Assembly: GCA_051453625.1 (NCBI GenBank)
Contig: JBOZIK010000001.1
Location: forward strand, 71,965,196 to 72,029,195
Direction of reading: 5' to 3'
DNA from: Welwitschia mirabilis
Taxonomy: Eukaryota; Gnetophyta; Gnetopsida; Welwitschiales
DNA length: 64,000 bases
In this document: positions 33,617 through 45,452 of the stretch, in pieces
Layout: every line of letters starts with the position of its first letter
Position numbering within the stretch: the first letter of the stretch is position 1
The notes under the pieces: generated by a model
Databases searched by the model: none
What the model was told of the DNA's origin: nothing
What the model saw: only the letters and a program-made list of their open reading frames with translations
Program-made: the position numbers and the translations under genes

Positions 33617-34309
33617 CTATAAAATCTATTCATGAACATAGAATTAATACTCATTGTCCAATGACATTCTTCTTAAATAGTAACACATGATGTATAAACA
33701 TTAAAACTCTAGAGAAAGAGAGATCTTTTCTATAAATCAAAATCAAATTATTACTATTAAATAAAAGAAACATGCATCGACTGTATGAATCACACATCTA
33801 ATATTAAAATGATATAAGAAATAACCTGATATCCAATGTATAAAAATATCAAATAAACAAAAAGTATCTTATCTATTTTACATTATGGATATTTTATTTA
33901 CATATCTAGAATTTATGTTCTTATTACCTAAATACTAGTTTTATATTAACACTCACATTCTTTATGTCTATCTAATTTAGCAACAACCCTGAGTTACTAA
34001 GGAATCAAGGAAATAGTGTAGTTTAATGCTTAAGTAGCTTTCTCATAACCAAATAATGTGCACCGATTTTGCTCCTCTCCTTATGTCCCCACTCAAAAAT
34101 TACGAGTTGTCCCAATGAAATGTCCCATTATATAAATAATTCACAATATTAAACCCAAAAACAAATTTATAATAAGTCTTATAAAATCAATTAGCTCAAC
34201 CCACAACACCTAATAACAATGAATTGAAATAGTATTGTAAAAAGAAAGTTCATCATACAATCAATATTGAACAACTACAAGAAAGTTCTTTAACTCAAAT
34301 TCAAATGCA
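33617..34309. other. Flank of the kinase relic
   Basis: Upstream (minus-sense) exons of the kinase could lie here. A weak candidate near 34010-34070 reads LFGYEKAT on the minus strand, like the start of RLCK kinase domains (F-x-Y-E-E-L-x-x-AT), but it is too short to rely on. A 10-N gap is at 34310-34319. Confidence 0.3.
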
Positions 34310-34319
34310 NNNNNNNNNN

Positions 34320-35189
34320 TGTTACAACTAAATATCAAATGAAATATATTTTAGTTACTACAACAAAAACATACATTTGGAATTACAAACCTTTGGAAAT
34401 TTTTATTTCATAATTTTAGGATGTTTTCCCTTATTTTAAAATAGAGTTTTACCATCCATGACCTATGTTTGATACAAATATTTTTCATATTTTTATTTCT
34501 TTATTTTTCTCCCCAAAGTTTATGCATACATCAATGGGGATAGAAGTAATTGGGTGTAGTATAGCTGCAAGGGATCAACCAATGTATCATACAATATTAT
34601 ATATGTATATAATTGTTTAGTGGTTGGTGGCTAGCTAGGGATGACTAGTCTTGGCTGATCATTATCAAAGTCTTTCCCCACAGCTTGAGTGGGGCAATAG
34701 GCCGAGGGGTAGGCGAGGGGAGAAAGGGGATATCCTACTTACATATGTAACGCAAGTATTAGGGGGTCATAGGTAGTTTCATTCTTGATAATGCTAGGGA
34801 ATTGCTACTTACTACATAAGGGAGTGTTGAACCGTAGTTGACAAGCTTGTATGGTATGGCTCTAACGATAAAGGGACTTACCTACCTTACTACATAAGGA
34901 AGTGTTGAACCACAGTTGAGGAACTAGGCAAGAGACACCATAGGACCTAAAGGCATGTACCATACCTTATTAGATGAGGAACCTACGTAGTACACTGGGA
35001 ATAACTAAAGGATTCAATAGAACATGGAACCTTTTTAGTATGCACTAGGTTATGAAGTGGGAAATGAGTGAGCCTAAAGTACTATCCTTACATTATGCTT
35101 CTCCTAAGTTTCTTCTACATAGACTATATAATAGACATTCTTAAGTTTAAGATAACTAAGATTTGATGTTAAAAAAGACACATTTGAAA
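34320..35189. repeat. Less AT-rich segment with a local direct repeat
   Basis: From about 34630 to 35060 the composition is clearly richer in G than the surroundings. A unit containing TTACTACATAAGG, AGTGTTGAACC and AGTTGA occurs twice, at about 34807 and 34890. It lies where the U5 side of the left LTR of element C should be, but it has no match in the related LTR at 62405-63466. It may belong to an LTR variant or be a separate insertion. Confidence 0.5.
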
Positions 35190-36437
35190 AACATAAGAGT
35201 AAAGAGCTTACTTGGAAAGAGTAATAAGTCCTTAATAGTTGAAGATTGATGAATATTAAAGCTTAAGAATTACTTAGCCTCAAGCTTTCAAGCTCCAAGA
35301 TCCATAAGAAAAAGAATGAAAGAAAGAAAATAAAAGAAGGAAAGGCACTTGAATGAAAAAAATGAAAGAAGCTCCTCTTTGTAAGGGNNNNNNNNNNNNN
35401 NNNNNNNNNNNNNNNNNNNNNNNNNNNNNNNNNNNNNNNNNNNNNNNNNNNNNNNNNNNNNNNNNNNNNNNNNNNNNNNNNNNNNNNCCATAAGAAAAAG
35501 AATGAAAGAAAGAAAATAAAAGAAGGAAATGCACTTGAATGAAAAAAATGAAAGAAGCTCCTCTTTGTAAGGGAGGAAATAATCTGTATATATAGATAAA
35601 CAAAGGCATATAGCTTAAGATTACAAGATTACATGATTTAGCATTAATAAGTGGGATGGGTACTAAGTGATATTAGAGTATAAAATTCATCATATTTATG
35701 GCTCATGCACCTTATTAGGTTAATTAATCATCTTGCTTTAGTTAGTAAGGCTAATTACATATTTCATTTTCTTATGATAGCTTCTTTTCAATCCTTCATA
35801 GAATCATAAGTAAGTTTAATTTATCCAATACATGTATCAAAAGAATAAATGAACAAATTTAAAAATTATCATGTGGAATAATGAGATAAACTCTTCAACT
35901 TCAATGAATAAAATAATAAATATGCTAGTGTCTTTACACATCTTAAGAAGATAAAAGTTATTGTAGAGTAAATCTACTTATTTATCATTCTTGATTCTAG
36001 GTAAGAGTGCATGTACTTATTCATATTCTCATTTATTTTATAATGCATAAAACTTATCAATTACATAATACAAGGGAAAAATGTCTATTCATAATATATT
36101 ACACCTATTACATTTCTCAAGAATTTAAATGAGTAAATAATATGTAAAATATAATATTAGATAATTTTAAAATTTTAAATTTATTAGTTTTATCATGTGA
36201 TTTTAACTTCTCCAATAATATAATCATCTAATTTTAAATGTTTGAATAGATTTTCCTATAAAAACTTATAACATGATTTTTATCATGTTTATGATAAATT
36301 ATGAAAATTACAAACTAATGTTGATTTAGAATGCCATCTTATTTTGAGAAGGCCTTCAAATAAGAATAATTAATAATCTAATTAAATATTAACATAATAT
36401 CAAAGTAAATAAGATTTAGAAAACATAGGATATAATA
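35190..36437 (-). repeat. Element C 3' LTR, U3 side
   Basis: Aligns over its length with 62405-63466, for example GTAAAGAGCTTACTTGG and ATTCATAATAT. The element-sense start is inferred at 36437 (plus-strand TATAATA, the decayed form of a TGTTGTA start), beside the purine tract. A 100-N gap (35388-35487) is flanked by near-identical 86-bp sequences. The leucine/phenylalanine-rich open frames here come from A-rich low complexity. Confidence 0.7.
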
Positions 36438-36447
36438 TCCTCTCCCA
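36438..36447 (-). promoter_or_regulatory. Element C polypurine tract
   Basis: The plus strand reads TCCTCTCCCA, so the element-sense strand is TGGGAGAGGA directly before the inferred 3' LTR start. It is in the right position to prime plus-strand DNA synthesis. Confidence 0.6.
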
Positions 36448-36522
36448 TTTAGATTAATTCACTCTAAAGAATCAAGATACATGAAGAGCTTAAAAACACA
36501 TAACCACATATTATGAGATTTA

Positions 36523-36790
36523 AAAAATATTTAGGTATTGAGTTTTCCTTGTTTCCTTTAGATCATAAGTAGCTTCATTATGACTATGATTATTCCAATT
36601 TATCTTTACTTGATGGATCTCCTTATTTTGTGAATTAATAGTTTATTGATTTAGCACTACTTCTGGCTTCTCTATAATCAGATAATCTAGTTTCACTTGA
36701 ATATAAGACCAATTTATCACATGAGAATAATCTGCAGTATACTTTCTTAGCATACTTACATGAAAAACATCATGCATGTGCAATAATTAA
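36523..36790 (-). pseudogene. Element C integrase C-terminus and chromodomain
   Basis: Reads HDVFHVSMLRKYTADYSHVI, then a variable stretch, PEVVLNQ, a stop, NSQNKEIHQVKINWNNHS and HNEATYDLKE. H-D-V-F-H-V-S-x-L is the conserved end of chromovirus integrases. The V-K-x-x-W-x-N-H-x-x-x-E-A-T-W pattern is the chromodomain, here with Trp replaced by Tyr in EATY. Such domains target integration to heterochromatin. Only one stop interrupts this stretch, so it is the best-preserved part of the element. Confidence 0.88.
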
Positions 36791-37099
36791 GAATGTAGAG
36801 CAAGCTTATATGTAATAAGTTCAATTCTTTCTAATATTTCAAATAGTTCAATCAATTAGAAAGCTAATTTTAATCTCTAAAATCCACTCATTACTTATTT
36901 CATTAGTGACACTTTACCAAAAACATGGTTATCTATTTTAAACACAAGATTTTTTTTTTCAATGGTTTGTATGTATCTTTAATCTATTTATTTCTTCTCT
37001 AAGTCTCTTCTTAATTATCTTTTTTTTACTTTTTATTTCTTATAATATTTATGATCCTATCATTAATCTTTGTTTATATTCTATTCATTAAGTTGATGC

Positions 37100-37600
37100 T
37101 CTAGATTTTCCACTATGTAGAGCTTTAAATGAAACTATTTAAATTAGACTTTGATAACTATTATTACATAAAAATTCTATTAATGATAGGTACTATTCCC
37201 AATGATTAGGGTATCTAGAACACTACTTTGATAAGATGTTCTAAAATTTAGTTAAATTTTTCTACCTAATCATCTATTTGAGAATGAAAAACAATGTTCA
37301 TATTTAACTTGATTCCTAAACCCATTTGTAATTCATGCTAAAAGGTATAAGTAAATGTTGAATCTTTATTAGAGATAATTACTAAAGGCATATAATACAA
37401 CTAAAAAATATCTCGAATATATACTTTTTTTCATACCCTTGACATTATAAGTAGATTTTTCTAGAATGGAATGTACTAACTTAGTTTTTCTAAAAATTAT
37501 TACCATAATAGAGTTCTTACCTCTTTGCATTTTTTGGAAGTACTACAATAAAGTTCATGTAAATCACATCTCATTTATATTCTAAAATATCATGATGATA
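37100..37600 (-). pseudogene. Element C integrase core
   Basis: Minus-strand text in shifting frames: IYMNFIVVLPKNAKR (from the MDFVTGLPK block), VSTFHS with YNVKGMKKSIYS downstream, and WHELQMGLGIKLNMNIVFHS with QIDDQVEKFN and LEHLI. The last corresponds to LGTKLNFSTAFHPQTDGQ-x-ER-x-x-x-x-LE. The first catalytic Asp (MDF) is Asn, a G-to-A change. At least five stops or shifts occur. Confidence 0.78.
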
Positions 37601-37989
37601 AAGCAATCCTATTATATTTCTATGTTTTACTTTAACTTATTAATAATTAAGACATCTTAATTCAAATTCTTCTATATTCTTTTTAATATCTAGTTACAAA
37701 AATGATTATTTCATGTTTTAATATATTTTAATTTTTCTAGGATAATCTACTATAGGTGGATTATGAAATTCAAACATTAGCTTATGTATAATTCCATCTA
37801 TGTTAAGAACCAAAAATCTTTCCTTGAATCTAACAATACCATCTAAATCAATACTAAAATGCTTTGGGTCTATTGATTTTTTTAACTTTTCCTTTAATTT
37901 TTAATAATTCTTATCTTTTTTCCCCTATTAACATAATGGTAGGAATTTGGGTTTGAATTTTTATGATTACTTTGAGATAACCTTATCTA

Positions 37990-38360
37990 CTAAGAGTATC
38001 TGCAATATTATTTCTCTTACGTTCATGGTATCTAATCTTTAGGCTAAAATTAGATATAAATTACATTCATCTTCTTTACCTAAAGTTTAAGTTTGGTTGA
38101 GTGAAAACATATTATAAACTCTTATAATTTATCTAATCTCAAAAATTACACCATAGATACAATGCTTCCATAATTTAAAAGAAAACATTACTATAGCTAA
38201 TTTGAGATTATTAATAGAATAATTTCTCTTACGAGTATTCAGTTGTCTTGATTCATAAGCTATTACTCTTTTATCTTTTCAAGTACTACTCTAAAACATT
38301 CTCTAGATACATTGGTATAAACTGAAAAGGTTTTTACGTCATTTGATATTATTGATATTA
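37990..38360 (-). pseudogene. Element C RNase H
   Basis: Reads FSVYTNVSRECFRVVLE, a frameshift, RVIAYESRQLNTRKRNYSIN and LKLAIVMFSFKLWKHCIYG. This matches the chromovirus block VYTDASREGLGCVL...RVIAYASRQLK-x-HE-x-NY...DLEL-x-AVVFALK-x-WRHYLYG. The first catalytic Asp is Asn (TDAS to TNVS). It is very similar to the RNase H of element F at the right edge. Confidence 0.82.
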
Positions 38361-38890
38361 GAGTACTAGTTAATCATTCTTTAAGATAATTAAAAGATTT
38401 TTGACATTTTCTTATTCATTGAAAGTTTTTCTTTTTCTTTTAAATGCTTGTTAATGATGGAGATATGTTAAAGAAGTCGAATATGAATTAATAATAATAT
38501 TAACAAGATCAAGAAATCTTCTAACCTCGATAATATTTATAGGTGTTGGTCATTTTATAATTACTCTAATTTATTTTAATCAACTGATATATCTTTCTTA
38601 GATATTACATGACCTAGAAATTGAGTAGATTCCTGTTAAAAAGAGTACTTTTCCATGTTATCCTATAACTAGTGATTCCATAACATTTTTAATATCATTC
38701 TTAAGTGTTTTTTATGCTATTCATAAGTCTTAGAAATGAAGATATCATAAATAAATCCTATTACAAAGAAATCAAGATATGGTTGAAAGATGTAATTCAT
38801 AAGACATATAAATATTATAGGGGCATCAAGTAAACCATAAGGCATAGTCGTGAATTCATAATACCCATAATGATTTATAAATGTTTTTTT
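38361..38890 (-). pseudogene. Element C reverse transcriptase
   Basis: In element sense: HYGYYEFTTMPYGLLDAPII, FICLMNYIF, PYLDFFVIGFIYDIF and QFLGHVISKK, matching the RYGHYEF-x-VMPFGLTNAPA...FRPYLD-x-FVVVFIDDIL...AFLGHVVS series. The catalytic FIDD is FIYD (first Asp to Tyr, codon at 38747-38749), which inactivates it. Several frameshifts occur between blocks. Confidence 0.85.
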
Positions 38891-40129
38891 ATGAATACTT
38901 CCTTTCTTAATTTTAACTTCATTATATTTAAATTTTAGATCAAGTTTTAAGAATATCTTAGCTTCCTTAAAATGATAAAAAATGTTATTTCCATTATTTT
39001 TATAGGAGACATTCTATATGGTGCCTTAGAAATTGGTTGGATTCTTAGGATCAATTCAATGGATAACTCAACTTCTTGAAGTGGTGGTATTCTTAGTGAT
39101 TTTATTGTAGATACATCAAGATAATTCTAGACCAATAGTATATTCTTTACTAAAGTTTTTACTTCTTTTAAAATAACTGATTTTAGATATAACATATAAA
39201 CTAGTGAGCCCCTATTAATTTCATTTTTTATATGCCTTTTATTAATTAAATTCTCTGTAATTGATTTGTAATGACATTGAAAGATTATTCTTTAATCATT
39301 ATTTATCATTTTTGCTTGATGCTTTTTATAATTTATACCTACTCTATTTACATTAATTAATTCATGCATTAAACAATATCACATTTACTTCATAATAATT
39401 GATTGTATTTGAAAAAATCTTCTCCATTTATAGATAAAGTATGGTTTTTGAACTTACTAATTAACTTTAAAGATTGATCCATTTGCTAACTTTATGCATT
39501 CCTAAATTGGAGCATAACAATATTTTTCTATTACAATAATTCTAGGAGATATAAAACTATAGATTTCTTCATAATTAAATGAAATAATTAATTCTATATT
39601 ATTAAGTAAAGGCTACCTTCTATGATAAATATTTCAAATTGTATCCCTTAATTATCTATTGTTAGTTAAAATTATCTCATTGATTAAGAAATACTTTTTG
39701 ATCCTTTAGGCTTTTATGGTTATTATCTAGGAAGGTTTCTATTATGTAATGGACATTATCTTGAATTATGATTATCTTTATAGTGGTAGCATTAATATCT
39801 ATTATACTAGTTCTATTACTAGTGTTAACTAGAAATTATCTAGAAATTGGATCTATAAAGTTAATTACTTTCATAGCTTTGACCAGGAACATTTCAATTT
39901 ATTTCAACTGAAGCTTTTTTATGTTGATTTAGCTTTATATTTTTGCTATTACTACTATTAATATTATATTTTTCTAAAGTATAAATTTTTATTTTAATAA
40001 GACATTTTAATCATTTTCCTTAAGGATATGCTCTCATAGAGGAACACTTATCTTAGTTTCTTATTGTCTCTGTTAGTTTTGTTATGTTATCTTTACCTTT
40101 TTTATAGAACTTTCTAGATTCTTAGGTTG
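38891..40129 (-). other. Element C, rest of pol
   Basis: Expected to hold the RT N-terminus and protease. I could not read convincing blocks. The sequence is very AT-rich and probably too decayed. Confidence 0.4.
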
Positions 40130-40590
40130 AAACATGGATACTTTGGTAGCAATAAAAGGATTAAGACTATTAATAAATAGATTTTATTTAAACTTTTCAT
40201 CTAAATGCATGTGTAACACATGTGTTAATAATTCTACAAATTTGCACTTAGGAGATGCTATGATCACATTATCAGCTTATTTTAGATTATATAATTCTAT
40301 AACCTTATGACGATCATAAAATTTGATGATATACCTATCCTTAAATATATGATCAAATTCCCTCCATGAAATTTCTAGATGTTCTAACTTGGTCTTTTTT
40401 CCCACTATAAGATTATCTTCTTCTTATAACATAGAAATAACTAAAGAAGCATTTTTATATTCATCACATCTAAGGTACCTATAACTTTTTAACATTAGTT
40501 AGCCATGCTTCTACTTCAAAAGGATCTAAATCTCCTACAAAATTTGATGGAATTAGCTTATTAAAAGTTTGAATTAATTTCCTCATACCC
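40130..40590 (-). pseudogene. Element C gag
   Basis: Reads KLIPSNFVGDLDPFEVEAWL, TNVKK, stops, then SWREFDHIFKDRYIIKFYDR and SPKCKFVELLTHVLHMHLDE. The P-x-x-F-x-G-x-x-DP-x-x-x-x-x-WL opening followed by SW-x-x-F-x-x-x-F-x-x-x-Y is the retrotransposon gag pattern. A frameshift lies between the two parts. The zinc knuckle was not found. Confidence 0.75.
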
Positions 40591-42793
40591 ACAACCTTAG
40601 GTTATTTGATAGTATTATTTACTTATGGGTTTTGACCTTGATTTATTATTGGTAATAGGAACTACATGAATGTATTCATCAATGCTTTTATATTAATGTT
40701 AAATGAGGGTTAATTTCCATCATCAAGTTACTAACTCTCTTGTAAACTTTCTTTGATGTTAATGCAATTGACTTGACCTTAAAGTTTAACTGATAATAAT
40801 AAGGCATCTGAAAGAAGGGGAAGTTTTTTTGAGATTACATTTAGAAATAGGATAGATATTATTAAAGGTTAAACTTAGAAATTTTTTTATGATCTTAGGA
40901 AGGCCAGGTGATTGGTCCTTATTTATAATTTAAGGTATATGATTAAGTGTAACCCCATTTCTTTATTTTTAATAGATAAGATTTACAAATTATAAATATG
41001 AGTTTTCACTTTAAAGTTATTTGATCATATAATTTAAAATGAATAAATTGGTTATAGATTTAATTATTTAAAAGAGTATCTAATTATAAGTCATTCTTTT
41101 ATGTATTTATATTTCTTATAAAATATTAAGGTCTTTAAGAAATCATATAGGCTTATTGTCCTAAATTCTTAAAATAAATGTAATTCTTCTAAGTAATTAT
41201 TATTTATAACTACAAGGTGATAGAGTCTTTAATAACTTGATTTCATAATCAATCTTAGTTTGTTTAGGGATTTTGAATTATCATAAATATAACTAGCATA
41301 ATGATCATCTAGGTATTGGGATTATAGTTAACCTTATAAGTACTATGGAACTATTCCAAATATAATGAATGTTTGAGATTATTAAGGTTAGTGTAATCTT
41401 TATAATTAATAGGGTTAAGAGGAATGTAATTTGGTATATATTTAGGAAGTAGAAAAAAATTATAGATATAATAAAATTCATAACTATTACAAGATATGAT
41501 TAAATTTATGCTTATCTAGAAGTTAAAGTTATCTTGGAATCTAGTATTACCAAGGGTATAATTTGTTTTACTCATAAGTTAAGATTATTAGGGATATAAC
41601 TAAGTTTAAATATATTAAGAATTAAGGTTATTATGGTTACAATTAACTCTATGATTATTATGATAAAAGGTTGTTGAATATGTAGTTGGATTTATATTTT
41701 TATAATCTTTTAACATAAGTATTGTTTAAGTTAATCTAGATCTCTTATACTAATTTGTATTAGCCTATCTTTTTAACCTAATTAAGCACTTTTCCCCCTT
41801 TTCTCTTTCTTCATTATTAAATATTATTATCAAATAAAGATAGTAGAATATAGAATNNNNNNNNNNNNATTACTTTATTAGCATTTTTATATTTTGAGAA
41901 AATAAATTATATTATTATTATATATTTATCTAGAATTCATTCTTAGGTTATTTTAGTTTATGAATAAGAGCAATGTCCTAAGTTAGTATCCTATATTTCT
42001 TCCTAGTTTTTTTAATCATATATAAAGATATCTTATAAATAGTTGATGAAATGTAAACTTATTACAAACATATATGGAGAAGTTTAAGAATAATACCTAA
42101 CCAATGTAATAGGAAGTTGTAACTCTAATTAATGCCATTTCAACTTGATATTTGATGTTCTCTGATGTTAGTTAACTATACTTTAGGTTTTAAAATATAT
42201 AAGCATGACTGAGCTCAGTTCCATAGGCTTATACTTCATGTCAATATACCCTCAATATAGGTGAAAAATGGTATGTAAGATGGATGTATACCTACAAATG
42301 ATCCTCACTTTCTCGAAACATCTATGGATGGTGTAACATGATTTTTTAATACTTAGAGCTTAAGAGATTAAGTTAGAATAAATTCATACATGGGTAGGAT
42401 AGGAGAGTAATGATAAAATCCACTTATAAAAGGGTATTATAAAAAAAAATAATTCAATGCAACCCACATTGATGATGAAATCCAAGTATAGGAACAAATA
42501 TTATTAGAATTATTTTGATTTACTCTTATTTGATGAATACACCATACAAATGCATGCACATAATTTTAACTAATGTGAATATATAATAGGATATTTATTT
42601 AATTATAATAAAATCTAATCATCATTAGATTTATTTTATAGAAATAATCATTTAAAAATAAAATAAAAATACTAGAACATCTTTATATTCAATATTACAA
42701 TAATAAAAATGTAAATAAAGGAAATATTCTTTTCTTTTTTTTAAAAAATAATAATAAAAATGTAAAAATATATCAATATATATCTTAATAATA
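40591..42793. other. Element C leader side and flank
   Basis: No coding frame. The leader and 5' LTR of element C should be here. A weak tRNA-Met-like primer site was considered at about 42213-42223 and not accepted. A 12-N gap is at 41857-41868. The pattern 42590-42790 already resembles the left part of the 1.18-kb tandem unit. Confidence 0.4.
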
Positions 42794-43128
42794 TACTTAA
42801 AGAAACTAAACTATACCTAGAGCTATGTAAATCCTAAAAATGCTCTTTTGTACTAATACATTAGTCTCTATGAATTGGTGCAATGAAGGAAAACAAAATA
42901 AAGTGTAGCTCAAGCATAATTAATAAGATATAACTATTTATCCAAGGTCCATATGGATATATTATAATCAATAGAATATTTTATAAGCCAAATACTATTT
43001 ATGTTACTTCAATTATTAAGGTGAAAACATTTACAACCATAGAAATTCAAAGTAAGATAAAGAGAAAAAACATAGAATAGGTATTTTTATAAATAAAATA
43101 TTATATTTAGGTAATTTAACTTAATGCC
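42794..43128. repeat. 1.18-kb tandem repeat, unit 1 (left part, interrupted)
   Basis: Starts CTTAAAGAAACTAAACTATACC and matches 60866-61190 (CTTAAAGAAACTAATCTATACC). It is cut at 43128 by element D and continues at 60024. Without element D the two unit starts are about 1,177 bp apart. Confidence 0.75.
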
Positions 43129-44381
43129 TATTGTAATGTCAAATTTTATGTTTTTAATAAGGTATTTTGGGTAGTTTTACAAGACATTTAAATAGGTTTA
43201 AGCAAAAAATAACAATTATTAAAAGGTAAGGAGAAAATCATAGAAATGCATAAGTACCAGTACATTTGAAGGTATTTTGGATCAATTCTGATACTTCAAA
43301 TTCTAAGGATTAATTAATGATCTTCAAAGCTATTTTAACTTTATTAAAGAGCTTCAAGAATACCATAATACCCTTAATCATCTGGATAATACTACTAAAT
43401 GATAACATGTGGATGTCAATAAGGACACTTACTAGACCAAAGTGTAAGTTGACATGAACTTCTAATAACATGGCATTGTCCCCACCCTTGCATAGATGAC
43501 ATAAGGATGACCATTATTTTTAATCAATATACCAAATGTTACCTAACTTATGTAATTTATCATGTACTTTCTATGTGCTATTGGAGTTTTTATTGCATTT
43601 ATTAGGTTTAGAGTATGTAGTTGTAAATAAATATTGACTTCACATTCACTTCAAGTTTATCTTATTTAATACCTAAAAATCTCATGACAAAAGATTAAAG
43701 GGTAGGAGATCTATCTGTTAGTTGTAGAAAGGAGTCTTCCTTGGTATTAAGCTATGTCTCCTTCATTGAAATGCTATTGCTTTATAATAGGATATTGGTT
43801 TAATTCTAATAAAAATATTCTTTTAGTTTTATATATATTCATGTGCATGTCCTTGATGGTTTATGTTAGTTTTGATTTCATGATAGTTTTATAATTGATA
43901 TAGGTTATTAAGGTTAGTCTTTATTAAGGTTAAAACCATTAGTTTAGGATTTTGAATTACATCGCATTTATATTTTCTAGCTTAATCATTGCATGTTTTT
44001 CATTTTCTATTTGATGTACTTGATATCTTAAATTGCTTAGTGATAGTGACAATTTCTTTAATTGATCTATGTTATACAGGGCTAACCTTAGTGATAGAGA
44101 TTTAGTAGTTAGATATATATATTTCATTTATAGTAATTTACATTTACATTATATAGTGTGTTTATTTTTATTGTATTGTAATTTTCATTTAAAATCTTAA
44201 AAAGAAAAATGTAAAGATAAATTACTTAAATCAATTTTCTTTCTTCTTGCCTAGTGCCTTCGACGGATTATGACATTTGCATTGACTCTTGTCTATATTA
44301 GTATGCTATGTTTATGAAAATATTTGTAATTGATAGATTTAACTAAGGACGTAGATGATTACATAAATACACATAGAAAAA
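43129..44381 (+). repeat. Element D 5' LTR
   Basis: Starts TATTGTAATGTCAAATTTTA, the decayed form of the TGTTGC start. It aligns throughout with 58778-60023 (TTTTAATAAGGTATTTTGGG against TTTTGATGGGGTATTTTAAG). One dyad-motif unit survives in reverse orientation at about 43450-43515. The frame at 44330-44590 straddling its end is not a gene. Confidence 0.82.
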
Positions 44382-44385
44382 TCTT

Positions 44386-44402
44386 TATCACTGTTAGGGA
44401 GG
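44386..44402 (+). promoter_or_regulatory. Element D primer binding site, degenerate
   Basis: TATCACTGTTAGGGAGGG follows the LTR at the expected distance. It resembles the family form TGGCGCCGTTGTCGGGGA, with transitions and a small deletion. Confidence 0.5.
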
Positions 44403-45452
44403 GCTATAAGAAATTTGAAAACTATCATTATACAAATAAATGCTTTGGATTTTCATTAAAGTATTTGTTTATAGTAGAATTGTATTTTTACTATAAATAT
44501 TACAAAATTTTTCATAGTTTTTCGATTTTATTTCATTCTACGAATAATGCCTATCATCTTGTTTTTCATCTAAATGACATAAACATGTAATGGTATAGAG
44601 AATAACATCTTTTTAAATATTTTTTCATATCTTTATTTTTAGTTTTCTTTTATAAAATAAATCAATGTTATCTCTTATGTTATCATGATGACATAGATAG
44701 ATGACTATCAGTTTTTTATTTTTATTTTGTTTTGTTTTTCTTTGTTTTCTATTTTGTGTTTTATATGAAGGGATCATCTAAGTAATCATCTAAGCAACAA
44801 TGGAGATGAAAAATGTAGACACATTATTAAGCATGTAAGAAGATGGTATACTTGTATAAAAAGTTGAAGCATTAAAGTAAGTAAAGCCTGATTAAGAAAA
44901 ATATTAGAAAAGGCCTAGTTAACTTTGATCTTAATCAAAGCATGCATATCATAGTATGTTTTCCTTACAAGAATGATATCAGCAATTCATCAGACCACAT
45001 ATGAATGGAATATGTTATGATTGATTATTAAATTGTGATTAAAAACTTAATGTTTGATATATGAATATCATTTTTTAGTTATCACTTTTTCTAGGTATAC
45101 ATGCATATCATTTATCTAAGTTATTATAATTGTATCTTATGATGATTCTCTTTATTAGAATATTTAATATTTATGTTTTTAATATGCTAAATATTTTAAG
45201 TGGGGGACTAATGTCCTATTAAGTATTTTGATCTTATTTCCTAATAAGTATAGTTATAGGTATTTAATTTTACAGAATGATTATAAAAAGTCTATTATCC
45301 CTAAAATCATCTTGATGACATAGCAGATGATAACACAATCATAATATCTACCAAGGTAAAACATTTAGTTTATTTGGTTCTAAGATTTCATCTTGCATAA
45401 TGAAAATTCTGAGCTTGATTTACATATCTTAGTTGATATTTACCTTAGTCAA
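44403..45452 (+). other. Element D interior, left part
   Basis: Leader-like sequence, including GTTATCATGATGACATAG (44679-44696) and a further motif-like copy at about 45306-45335. No reading frame. It ends with GTCAA, the target site of element E. Confidence 0.6.

Larger units (their letters stand above)
35190..42220 (-). mobile_element. Element C: Tekay/Del-like chromovirus (Ty3/gypsy)
   Basis: Minus-strand element recognisable by ordered protein relics: gag (about 40130-40590), RT (38500-38890), RNase H (37990-38360), integrase (37100-37600) and chromodomain (36523-36790), then a purine tract and LTR. The chromodomain and HDVFHVSML text place it among plant chromoviruses of the Tekay/Del type. 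Every domain is shattered by stops and frameshifts, more than in element A. The right boundary, including its 5' LTR and primer site, is unclear. The left LTR carries a 100-N gap with duplicated edges. Confidence 0.82.

Noticed and set aside
35280-35609. Phenylalanine-rich hydrophobic frame
   Set aside because: Antisense of A/G-rich low-complexity LTR sequence, doubled by a gap artefact.
42213-42223. tRNA-Met type primer site for element C (GCTCAGTTCCA)
   Set aside because: It differs from the expected GCTCTGATACCA by several bases and a gap. No LTR start could be confirmed beside it.
44330-44590. 86-codon plus-strand frame starting MIDLTKDVDDY
   Set aside because: It runs across the LTR end and primer site of element D and has no conserved counterpart in the other elements.
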